Shown here piece by piece: positions 1-5,808 of a stretch of 5,808 nucleotides of DNA (its first letter is position 1; the number at the start of each line of letters is the position of its first letter). The DNA is taken from assembly GCA_900755865.1 (NCBI GenBank), contig CAAEHZ010000039.1:1-5808 (forward strand), given 5' to 3'. The translations under genes and the position numbers were made by a program. The notes below the pieces were generated by a model. The model did not search any database, was not told where the DNA came from, and saw only the letters and a list, made by a program, of their open reading frames with translations. Source of the DNA: Lachnospiraceae bacterium. GTDB lineage: Bacteria; Bacillota; Clostridia; Lachnospirales; Lachnospiraceae.

Positions 1-1
1 A

Positions 2-628
2 TTGGTAAAGCAGAATCTGGAAGTGTTCGGGGAAAAGGTTTCCTATGTGGTGTATGATATCACGGATACGGAACATACGCAGAAACTGGTGGAGGGATTG
101 TATCAGAAATACGGACATTTGGATATTCTGGTAAATAATGCCGGAAATCATTGCAAAAAGCCGATAGAGGAAATGACTGTTGAAGATTTTGAGAAAGTGC
201 TGAAGGTACATCTGACAGGAGCATTTGCTTTAAGCAAGGCGGTGATTCCTTATATGAAAAAGCAGAAAAGCGGCAGTATTCTTTTTCAGGCAAGTATGAC
301 CAGCTATATCGGACAGCCTTTTGTCACAGGATATGCTACGGCAAAAGCAGGTTATCTGGGGATGATACATGTCCTGACAGCGGAGTGCGCGGAATATGGA
401 GTTCGCGTCAATGCGATTGCACCAGGCTGGATTGATACACCGATGTTTCATCAGGCAACAGATAATGACCCCGCCAGACTTCAGAAAATCATGGGGCGTA
501 TCCCAATGAAACGTACAGGTGTGCCGGAGGATATCGGTAATGCTGCTGTTTTTTTGTGCAGCGAAGCTGCCCGCTATATCAGCGGTGTATGTCTGCCGGT
601 AGATGGTGGAGCGTTGATAGGATTTTAG
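2..628 (+). CDS. SDR-family NAD(P)-dependent oxidoreductase, 5' truncated by window edge
   Basis: Classical short-chain dehydrogenase/reductase. The reading frame is open to the left edge, and the TTG at base 2 is not a credible start: the N-terminal Rossmann strand with the TGxxxGIG cofactor motif is missing, so roughly 40-50 residues lie upstream of the window. In the 208 visible residues: NNAG at 45-48, catalytic Ser probably S98, YxxxK as Y111/K115, a PGW..TPM segment after the catalytic site (141-148), and the usual C-terminal end with GVCLPVDGG (195-203). The Asn of the N-S-Y-K tetrad is replaced by His (H70 in VHLTG), a variant seen in other SDRs. The gene ends 12 nt before uxaC, and its stop codon overlaps the uxaC ribosome binding site, so the two are probably co-transcribed. 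By context it may reduce a keto-uronate such as fructuronate or tagaturonate, or a related keto-aldonate. That substrate is inference only: gluconate 5-dehydrogenase-like or KduD-like activity is equally possible from sequence. Confidence 0.9.
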   Translation: MVKQNLEVFGEKVSYVVYDITDTEHTQKLVEGLYQKYGHLDILVNNAGNHCKKPIEEMTVEDFEKVLKVHLTGAFALSKAVIPYMKKQKSGSILFQASMTSYIGQPFVTGYATAKAGYLGMIHVLTAECAEYGVRVNAIAPGWIDTPMFHQATDNDPARLQKIMGRIPMKRTGVPEDIGNAAVFLCSEAARYISGVCLPVDGGALIGF

Positions 629-632
629 GAGG
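627..632 (+). promoter_or_regulatory. uxaC ribosome binding site overlapping the SDR stop codon
   Basis: AGGAGG lies 8 nt before the uxaC ATG at 641 and shares two bases with the TAG stop of the SDR (626-628). This supports the ATG at 641 and suggests translational coupling of the two genes. Confidence 0.85.
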
Positions 633-640
633 ATGAAGGA

Positions 641-2044
641 ATGGAAACAGAAAGAAAAACCTTTCAGGAAGACTTTTATTTTCACAGTCAGTATGGAAAA
701 TATCTTTATCAGACTTATGCAAAGGAACTGCCCATTATAGATTATCACTGCCATCTGCTCCCTCAGGAGATTTACGAAAACAAAGTATTTGACAGTCTTG
801 GCGAGATATGGCTTGCCCATGACCATTATAAATGGCGGGCAATGAGAACCTTCGGGATTGAAGAACGGTATATCACAGGAGATGCGCCATGGAAGGAGAA
901 ATTCCGGAAATTTGCGGAAATTCTTCCCTATCTTGTAGGAAATCCTCTGTATATCTGGTGTGCTTTGGAATTAAAGAGATATTTTGGCATAGAAGAACCT
1001 CTTTGCGGAGAAAATGCAGATAGTATTTATGAAAAAACAAGAGAAATTATCCAGAGAGAGCAGATAACGCCCCGCTATTGCATGGAAAAATTCAAAGTAG
1101 AGTTAGTCTGTACCACAGATGACCCGGTGGACAGTCTGGAATATCACCAGAAGATGGGAGAGATTCCGGGAACCCGTATTCTGCCTGCATTTCGTCCTGA
1201 TAAAGCCTTCTATTGTGAAAAACCGGGATTTTCAGAATATGTGTCAAAGCTGGAGAAGGCAAGTGGTGAAAATATCACCAATTTTGAAGAACTGCTGGGA
1301 GCCTTGGAAAAGCGTCTGATTTATTTCCGGAAGTTTGGAGCGAGAGTCAGTGACAATGGAATTGAAAATTTTGCCTATGTCAGGATGAAACCGGGACAAC
1401 TGGATGAAGTATTCAGGAAAGCACTTAAGGGAGAGCATCTGGAAGAAAGAGAAATCCAAGGGTACCGTACTGCAATGCTTCTGGGACTGGCTGCGCTTTA
1501 TCATAAGCATGATTATGTGATGCAGCTTCATGTGGGAACCTATCAGGGAGCCAATAAATCCGGCGAAAGAGAAATCGGTGTGGCATGTGGATTTGACTGT
1601 ATTGATGACATTACTTCTATTCATAGTGTAGGAGAATTGTTAAATGAAGAAAATCAAAGAGGAATATTACCGAGAACAATTCTCTATCCTCTGGATGCTT
1701 CCTGTATGGAAAATTATGCTGTGCTGGCAGCCGGCTTTTGTGACGGAAGCGTCCGCGGGAAGGTACAGCTTGGAGCACCGTGGTGGTTCCATGACCATCC
1801 ATACGGTATCCGCAGACAGATGGAAGCAGCGGCAAATCTTTATCCCATCAGCCTCTGGCTGGGAATGCTTACAGATAGCCGCAGCTTTTTAAGCTATCCG
1901 AGACATGAGATTTACAGAAGAGTTCTTTGCGATTATCTGGGAGAGCTTTGTGACCGGAAGGAATGTCTGGAGAACGAAGAAGTGCTCGGGGATATTATTC
2001 GGAAGGTATGTTTGGAGAATACAAAGGAGTTCTTTCAATTTTGA
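641..2044 (+). CDS. uxaC: Uronate isomerase (glucuronate/galacturonate isomerase)
   Basis: Cytoplasmic amidohydrolase-superfamily enzyme that isomerises D-glucuronate to D-fructuronate and D-galacturonate to D-tagaturonate, the first step of hexuronate breakdown. At 467 aa it is close to the usual length of about 470. Visible family motifs: DYHCH with metal-ligand type H36/H38, HDHYKWRAMR with Y63, TTDDP at 158-162, FRPDK with R185, QLHVG with H297, WWF at 381-383, and LTDSRSFLSY with D412 and R414. R185, H297, D412 and R414 appear to match E. coli UxaC numbering as I recall it, so the known catalytic set is intact. Oddities: the usual HIGAxRNNN is HVGTYQGAN (297-305), the usual GSGWWFNDxKDGM is GAPWWFHDHPYGI (378-390), and the usual YCLNP is YPLDA (349-353). 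The protein therefore belongs to a divergent branch and could prefer a different uronate. The start is fixed by AGGAGG 8 nt upstream. It sits between an SDR and a regulator, 17 nt before the latter. Confidence 0.95.
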   Translation: METERKTFQEDFYFHSQYGKYLYQTYAKELPIIDYHCHLLPQEIYENKVFDSLGEIWLAHDHYKWRAMRTFGIEERYITGDAPWKEKFRKFAEILPYLVGNPLYIWCALELKRYFGIEEPLCGENADSIYEKTREIIQREQITPRYCMEKFKVELVCTTDDPVDSLEYHQKMGEIPGTRILPAFRPDKAFYCEKPGFSEYVSKLEKASGENITNFEELLGALEKRLIYFRKFGARVSDNGIENFAYVRMKPGQLDEVFRKALKGEHLEEREIQGYRTAMLLGLAALYHKHDYVMQLHVGTYQGANKSGEREIGVACGFDCIDDITSIHSVGELLNEENQRGILPRTILYPLDASCMENYAVLAAGFCDGSVRGKVQLGAPWWFHDHPYGIRRQMEAAANLYPISLWLGMLTDSRSFLSYPRHEIYRRVLCDYLGELCDRKECLENEEVLGDIIRKVCLENTKEFFQF

Positions 2045-2045
2045 T

Positions 2046-2053
2046 AAGGGAGG
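2046..2053 (+). promoter_or_regulatory. Ribosome binding site deciding the TTG start of the AraC regulator
   Basis: AAGGGAGG begins two bases after the uxaC stop and ends 8 nt before TTG 2062. This is near-ideal spacing. The upstream in-frame ATG at 1963 lies inside uxaC, and the next in-frame ATG at 2095 would remove part of the first membrane segment's leader; neither has a comparable site. Confidence 0.8.
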
Positions 2054-2061
2054 CTAAATCC

Positions 2062-3933
2062 TTGGACGGGAGAAAAAATACCCACAAAGTACTCATGAGC
2101 ATTTTGGTTTCTTATATTGTTATTCTGATTGTTTCGGTTGGCTGCTGGATTGTGATGATGAAATGGATTCGGGCAGAAATGGAAGAGCAGAATGAAGTGA
2201 ACTATACAAAGGTGTTGGAAATTCTGGCAAATTCCATGGATAAGGAATTACAGATTGTCGACCGTCAGGCGCTTGGAATCACTCTGTCTGGGGAAACGAA
2301 GAGCATGCTTGCCAGCTTTGCAGGAAACGGAAAGGATATTCTGCAGGTGAAAAAAGTCATGGATAATCTTGCGGCAGGTATGAAGAATCAGAATGTCATG
2401 AGTAATTGTTATCTTTATATTCTGAACAGGGATTATGTGGTAGCCTATAATACCACGGCAAATGCAGATATCTATTTCCGGACGTATATCCAGAATACAG
2501 GCGTTTCTTTTCAAGACTGGACAGAATTTATCTATGGTATTTCAAGAAATGGGTACTGCGAGTTAAAAACAGAAAATGCCAGTCTGCTCTATTATGCTTA
2601 TCTTGAACCAATTAATACGACCAGAAAGAATGCAGTGCTCTTAATCCAGATTTCTGCGGACAGTATACTGGGAGAATCCGGTCAGGGGGAGCAGCTGGCG
2701 AGCATTGGTGTGGAGGTAACAACAGATAATGGGATAGTGGTTGTGCCATGTGCAGACAAGCAGGAGGATGGTCAGGTAATTACAGTACAGTCTGACACAA
2801 CCGGCTGGTACTACCGGGGATATGTAGGTAACGGGGATTTCAACGGCAACCTGAAGAAATTGACCTGGTATCTGATGATGGGAATTATCATATCTGCCGG
2901 AGTATGTATGCTGGTACTGACCATTTCTTTGCGCACCCATTATGTTCCTTTGAAAAATATCCTGAAAAGTCTGGAACAGGTGAGGCATGAGGGCGACCAG
3001 TCAGACAATGCTTACAAATATATTACAGAATCGCTGAATGATTTGATTTCCAGACAGAAACAGGAGCAGATGGATTTAAAGCTTCAGAGCGGTAAGCTGC
3101 GGGAAGTATATCTGCAATATCTTTTCAGCGGAAGATGCCATCCGGAATATATCAAAGAAGCAGATTTGACTTTTTTTGAACTTGAATTTGTACCGGAGGG
3201 TTTTTATCTTGTCTTTTTTGCAACAGGAAAGGGACGGGAAGCCTGCCAGGGTATCTCTCTGGAAAAGACAGGCATTTCGTATCTCGGGGAACATTTGTTC
3301 CGGGGGATTTATGCAGGCGTCAGAGAAAAGGCAGCAGGATATTTCTTTTCAGAAGCTGACGCCGGAATCTTAATGGAGAAAGTACCGCAGATGCTTCAAA
3401 ATGTTATAGAGCAGAAAGAGGTCTTACAGATTTATGTCAGCGGATTCCATAGAGGAGGAAATGATATTTATCTGGCATGGAGTGAAGTGATGCAGATGCG
3501 GAAGGATACCTTCCGGAATAATCAAACGGGAATTTTTACCTATGAAGAATTCTGCAGGGAGAAAAAGCAGAATACGATAAAGGAAGATATGCTTCAATAT
3601 ATAGCAGCGCATTACAGCAATCCGGATTTGAGCGTGGAAAGTGTATGTGCGGCATTAAATAAATCTGTTTCCACGGTGAATAAGCTGATGAAAGAACTGG
3701 GAGAGGAAGGCCCTTTATATTATATTAATGAAAAAAGAATCCAGGAAGCAAAAAGAATCTTTCAGGAGAGTAGGGGAAATCAGAATGTGAAGAATGTGAT
3801 GCAGCAGGTTGGCATTGAAAACCCGGGAACCTTCATCCGGATTTTTAAAAAGTATGTGGGAGTGACCCCGAGTGAGTATCAGAAGCTATGCCAGAATGGA
3901 ATGGATGTTCAGAAAATGCAGAAAATGCCGTAA
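2062..3933 (+). CDS. Membrane-anchored sensor/AraC-family transcriptional regulator
   Basis: One-component regulator of 623 aa when started at TTG 2062. Order of domains: short cytoplasmic lysine-containing N-terminus; TM1 about 11-34; an extracellular region about 35-267 with mixed alpha/beta character, likely a Cache-like sensor though I cannot assign the fold; TM2 about 268-290; a cytoplasmic linker 291-505 including a probable coiled stretch near 320-350; and a C-terminal AraC-type double helix-turn-helix about 508-608. The second HTH is clear (QQVGIENPGTFIRIFKKY then VGVTPSEY, 581-606). The first is recognisable (LSVESVCAALNKSVSTVNKLMKEL, 523-546), followed by the linking-helix core RIQEAKRI (559-566). 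This architecture is common in Clostridia and Paenibacillus next to sugar ABC-transporter genes. The gene follows uxaC by 17 nt and precedes a binding-protein gene, so it probably activates uptake and/or catabolic genes on sensing an extracellular sugar; ligand and targets are inferred. A start at ATG 1963 would add 33 polar residues and an 82-nt overlap with uxaC and seems less likely. Confidence 0.88.
   Translation: MDGRKNTHKVLMSILVSYIVILIVSVGCWIVMMKWIRAEMEEQNEVNYTKVLEILANSMDKELQIVDRQALGITLSGETKSMLASFAGNGKDILQVKKVMDNLAAGMKNQNVMSNCYLYILNRDYVVAYNTTANADIYFRTYIQNTGVSFQDWTEFIYGISRNGYCELKTENASLLYYAYLEPINTTRKNAVLLIQISADSILGESGQGEQLASIGVEVTTDNGIVVVPCADKQEDGQVITVQSDTTGWYYRGYVGNGDFNGNLKKLTWYLMMGIIISAGVCMLVLTISLRTHYVPLKNILKSLEQVRHEGDQSDNAYKYITESLNDLISRQKQEQMDLKLQSGKLREVYLQYLFSGRCHPEYIKEADLTFFELEFVPEGFYLVFFATGKGREACQGISLEKTGISYLGEHLFRGIYAGVREKAAGYFFSEADAGILMEKVPQMLQNVIEQKEVLQIYVSGFHRGGNDIYLAWSEVMQMRKDTFRNNQTGIFTYEEFCREKKQNTIKEDMLQYIAAHYSNPDLSVESVCAALNKSVSTVNKLMKELGEEGPLYYINEKRIQEAKRIFQESRGNQNVKNVMQQVGIENPGTFIRIFKKYVGVTPSEYQKLCQNGMDVQKMQKMP
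3910..3927 (+). repeat. 9-bp tandem duplication at the 3' end of the regulator gene
   Basis: CAGAAAATG occurs twice back to back, in frame, and encodes QKMQKM just before the final Pro and the stop. It lies beyond the DNA-binding domain, so it is probably neutral. Confidence 0.8.
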
Positions 3934-3971
3934 AATCAATTAAAATAGCAACGAAATCCGAAATTTGAAAA

Positions 3972-4001
3972 CTGACAGACAGGTGAAAATGGTGTTATAT
4001 T
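3972..4001 (+). promoter_or_regulatory. Candidate promoter P1 of the binding-protein gene
   Basis: CTGACA (3972-3977, 5/6 to consensus) and TATATT (3996-4001, 5/6) are separated by 18 bp, with an extended -10 TG at 3993-3994. Predicted transcription start is near 4008, giving a leader of about 116 nt that contains the inverted repeat at 4028-4067. It lies in the 190-bp gap after the regulator gene, in which I see no convincing terminator. Confidence 0.6.
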
Positions 4002-4037
4002 TTAGTCACGAAGTACAAATGTTCAGACAGATAATAG

Positions 4038-4053
4038 GGAAGACCGGTATTCC
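4038..4053. promoter_or_regulatory. CG-centred imperfect palindrome, candidate operator
   Basis: GGAAGACC/GGTATTCC is symmetric at 7 of 8 base pairs about a central CG, with ACCGGT at the core. CG-centred even palindromes of this size are typical of LacI-family operators, but no LacI gene is in the window and the assignment is a guess. Confidence 0.35.
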
Positions 4054-4054
4054 A

Positions 4055-4067
4055 CAGATATTATCTG
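4055..4067. promoter_or_regulatory. 13-bp perfect palindrome, candidate operator
   Basis: CAGATA-T-TATCTG is a perfect odd palindrome. The half-site CAGATA occurs again in the same orientation at 4028-4033, 27 bp upstream. It lies downstream of P1, where binding would block transcription, but its centre is at about -49 relative to the start predicted for P2, a normal activator position. Which protein binds, if any, is unknown; the AraC-type regulator just upstream is the nearest candidate. Confidence 0.4.
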
Positions 4068-4074
4068 GATAACC

Positions 4075-4103
4075 GAAACAGTGTACCTGCGAAAAAGTAT
4101 AAT
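4075..4103 (+). promoter_or_regulatory. Candidate promoter P2, consensus -10 with weak -35
   Basis: A perfect TATAAT (4098-4103) is preceded at 17 bp by GAAACA (4075-4080, only 3/6 to consensus). A start near 4110 would leave a leader of about 14 nt with the ribosome binding site almost at the mRNA 5' end. A weak -35 with palindromes directly upstream fits an activator-dependent promoter, but a chance TATAAT in AT-rich DNA is also possible. Confidence 0.35.
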
Positions 4104-4110
4104 GTAAAAA

Positions 4111-4116
4111 TGGAGG
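4111..4116 (+). promoter_or_regulatory. Ribosome binding site of the binding-protein gene
   Basis: TGGAGG ends 7 nt before ATG 4124 and supports that start, which also gives a complete lipoprotein signal peptide. Confidence 0.85.
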
Positions 4117-4123
4117 ATGACGT

Positions 4124-5752
4124 ATGAAAAAGCAAAAAGTATTAGCAACATTACTGGCAGCTGTGATGACAATGTCTATGGCAGCCTGCGGCAGTGAAAG
4201 CAACAGTCAGGAGAGCAGCACGGCATCAGTTACGGACAGCCAGTCCACAGTTAGTTCATCATCAGAATCGGAGCCAGAAGATAATTTCACCTATCCGATG
4301 GAAGCAGTTACTTTGACTATCAATAATGATAATGATTTTTATGATATGACAGATTACGGATATGTACCTGCAGAAGATTTCTTCTGGAATGTGCTTAAGG
4401 AGAAAACAGGCGTAACTCTGGTAAATGACGGACCGACTCCGGAAGCATATAACTTTGATGAGGAGTATATGCTGATGCTGATTTCCGGCGAGTTACCTGA
4501 TATGCTTTACGGAAACTGGACCTCATACAGCGGGGGACCTGCACAGGCGATTGCAGATGATTATATCATTGCCCTGAATGATTATGAGCAGTATATGCCT
4601 AACCTGATGAAGTATCTGGAGGAGAATCCGGATATTAAGGGACAGGTAACACTGGATGACGGCACTCTTTATTGCTTCCCCTATGTCCGCGACCAGGGCA
4701 ATCAGGTGGAAACCGGTGCGGCAGTCCGTAAAGATTGGCTGGAAGCACAGAATCTGGAGGTTCCGGAAACGATTGATGAGTGGCATGATGTGCTGACAAC
4801 CTTGAAGAAAGCCTACAATCTTTCAGCACCCTTAAGCTTTGAGAGCAGATGGTTCTTTAATGAATATGCAATGAGTTCCTTAAGCTCCGCTTACGGAACA
4901 ACCTATCCTTTCTATGTGACAGACGGAACCGTACATTTCGGACCGAAGGAAGACAGCTATAAGGAATTTATCACCGAGATGGCAAAATGGTATGCAGAAG
5001 GCTTAATTGACCCCGATATGCCTACTGTAGATAAGAGTACAGTTACTTCCAAGATGGCAAGCGGAGAGTCTGCAATCACTATTAACCAGCTGTCCAAGAT
5101 GACAAGCAGCAAGGGCTCTAATGAAGGTACAGATTATGACCTTTCTCCTATTCCCACTGCTGTACTGAACAAGGGTGATGAGCCTCAGATGAGCCATTAT
5201 CGTAATGCTTATGATGGTTCCTACTCTATTGCTATCAGTACTTCCTGTACCAATATCGAGGCAGCATGCCGCTTCCTAGATTATATGTATAGCGAAGAAG
5301 GCAGCAAGCTTCTTAACTATGGTACGGAAGGTGTATCCTATGAAGAAGCGGCAGACGGAACAATTACTTTCACAGATGTGATTTTAAACAATCCTGATGC
5401 AACTGCAAGTTCTGCAAGAAATGCTTACGGACATTATATGAACTGGGCTATGGCCGGCCAGCAGTATTCTCTGCAGTTGGATGACTGGACCCGTGCAATG
5501 CAGGAGGGCTGGTATGCACATATGGAAGATTATGCATATCCTACTGTAAACTACACGACGGAAGAGCAGGAAACGATTTCAGCAAACTGGTCAAATATTG
5601 ATGATTACTGCCGTGAGATGATTATTAAGTTTGTGATTGGTTCCGAACCGATTGAAAACTGGGATAGTTTTGTCGGCCAGTTGGATGCTTATCATATTGA
5701 TGAAGTCCTTGCAGCAAAGCAGGCAGCTTATGACCGTTATCTCGGGAAATAG
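4124..5752 (+). CDS. Extracellular sugar-binding lipoprotein of an ABC transporter (LplA/YtcQ-like)
   Basis: Solute-binding lipoprotein of 542 aa that captures a sugar outside the cell and delivers it to an ABC importer. A lipoprotein signal peptide is present: KKQK, hydrophobic core 7-19, lipobox MAAC with the acylated Cys at 22. A Ser/Glu-rich flexible linker (about 23-53) precedes the folded domain. Family features seen: KEKTGVTLV (92-100), SGELPDML (121-128), RKDWLEAQNLEVPETIDEW (202-220), YAEGLIDPD (290-298), FLDYMYSEEG (384-393) leading to NYGTEGVSYE (398-407), and a C-terminal FVIGSEPIENWDSFV (503-517). This large subfamily of carbohydrate-binding proteins works with LplB/YtcP-type permeases; no permease gene is visible here, so it must lie outside the window. 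The neighbouring uxaC suggests a uronic-acid-containing mono- or oligosaccharide as ligand, but specificity cannot be read from the sequence. It has its own promoter candidates upstream and a half-visible hairpin downstream. Confidence 0.92.
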   Translation: MKKQKVLATLLAAVMTMSMAACGSESNSQESSTASVTDSQSTVSSSSESEPEDNFTYPMEAVTLTINNDNDFYDMTDYGYVPAEDFFWNVLKEKTGVTLVNDGPTPEAYNFDEEYMLMLISGELPDMLYGNWTSYSGGPAQAIADDYIIALNDYEQYMPNLMKYLEENPDIKGQVTLDDGTLYCFPYVRDQGNQVETGAAVRKDWLEAQNLEVPETIDEWHDVLTTLKKAYNLSAPLSFESRWFFNEYAMSSLSSAYGTTYPFYVTDGTVHFGPKEDSYKEFITEMAKWYAEGLIDPDMPTVDKSTVTSKMASGESAITINQLSKMTSSKGSNEGTDYDLSPIPTAVLNKGDEPQMSHYRNAYDGSYSIAISTSCTNIEAACRFLDYMYSEEGSKLLNYGTEGVSYEEAADGTITFTDVILNNPDATASSARNAYGHYMNWAMAGQQYSLQLDDWTRAMQEGWYAHMEDYAYPTVNYTTEEQETISANWSNIDDYCREMIIKFVIGSEPIENWDSFVGQLDAYHIDEVLAAKQAAYDRYLGK

Positions 5753-5781
5753 CAGATTCCCCTGAATATAAGAAACTATGA

Positions 5782-5808
5782 GAAAGCGCCCGGTGTTTCG
5801 TAAGAAGC
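5782..5808 (+). terminator. Left half and loop of a hairpin after the binding-protein gene, cut by window edge
   Basis: GTTTC (5795-5799) and GAAGC (5804-5808) pair over five positions (one G-U) around a GTAA loop, a GNRA tetraloop in RNA. The GC-rich GAAAGCGCCCGGT (5782-5794) immediately before would form the rest of the left arm if the sequence beyond the edge continues close to ACCGGGCGCTTTC. It begins 30 nt after the stop codon, a normal place for an intrinsic terminator or an mRNA-stabilising hairpin. The right arm and any U-run are not visible, so the call is provisional. Confidence 0.5.

Larger units (their letters stand above)
4028..4067 (+). repeat. Inverted repeat, possible leader hairpin or paired operator
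   Basis: The arms CAGATAATA (4028-4036) and TATTATCTG (4059-4067) are perfect 9-bp complements around a 22-nt interior. Inside them GGAA (4038-4041) can pair with TTCC (4050-4053). If transcription starts at P1 this forms an AU-rich hairpin in the leader, about 44 nt upstream of the ribosome binding site. It lacks a U-run and is not a terminator. The same bases hold two shorter DNA palindromes, so protein binding is at least as likely as RNA function. Confidence 0.55.

Noticed and set aside
230..826. Long open frame on the minus strand (about 198 codons) across the SDR/uxaC junction
   Set aside because: It lies antisense to two well-supported genes, its translation shows no recognisable domain, and it is fully explained as a shadow of the + strand codon usage.
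1644..1892. Second + strand frame of 82 codons inside uxaC
   Set aside because: It is an alternative frame of the confidently identified uxaC, with no independent ribosome binding site or recognisable product.
3951..3967. AAAT/ATTT symmetry just after the regulator stop as a terminator
   Set aside because: The stem is only about four A-T pairs with no GC content and no T-run, too weak for intrinsic termination.
3983..3996. TGAAAATGGTGTTA as a possible CcpA cre site overlapping P1
   Set aside because: It deviates from the cre consensus at several positions, including the central CG, so I do not call it.
1..5808. A novel defence, mobile or RNA-based system
   Set aside because: All coding space is filled by four recognisable metabolic, regulatory and transport genes on one strand. 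I see no transposase, toxin, nuclease, reverse transcriptase, repeat array or long non-coding stretch.

Overview
The window reads as chromosomal DNA of a gut-type Firmicute, most likely a Lachnospiraceae/Clostridia member. This is inferred from moderate GC by eye, strong AGGAGG-type ribosome binding sites, a TTG start behind an excellent Shine-Dalgarno, a large membrane-anchored AraC-type regulator, and an LplA/YtcQ-like sugar-binding lipoprotein with a Ser/Glu-rich linker. All four genes lie on the + strand. I see no tRNA, rRNA, mobile element, CRISPR array or phage gene.

Layout: (1) bases 2-628 hold the C-terminal four fifths of a short-chain dehydrogenase/reductase (SDR) cut by the left edge. 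(2) 641-2044 is a full-length uronate isomerase (uxaC) with all known catalytic residues but altered motifs around the active site. (3) 2062-3933 is a two-TM sensor protein with a C-terminal AraC-type DNA-binding domain; its best start is a TTG 17 nt after uxaC, not the upstream in-frame ATG inside uxaC. (4) 3934-4123 is a 190-bp intergenic region with a good sigma-A-like promoter, a second candidate -10 and a compact cluster of nested palindromes. (5) 4124-5752 is a carbohydrate ABC-transporter binding lipoprotein. (6) 5753-5808 contains the left arm and GUAA loop of a hairpin, probably a terminator or processing hairpin, whose right arm is beyond the window.

How it fits together (inference): the first three genes are spaced 12 and 17 nt apart and look like one transcript. 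The lipoprotein captures an extracellular uronic-acid-containing sugar for an ABC importer encoded elsewhere. UxaC isomerises the released hexuronate to the keto-uronate, and the SDR could reduce that product to an aldonate. The membrane regulator would sense an extracellular signal and control the lipoprotein promoter directly downstream of it. The overall system type (uronate uptake and catabolism) is known. The parts deserving a second look are the divergent UxaC active-site loops, the SDR in place of a UxaB/UxuB-type reductase, and the palindrome cluster upstream of the lipoprotein.
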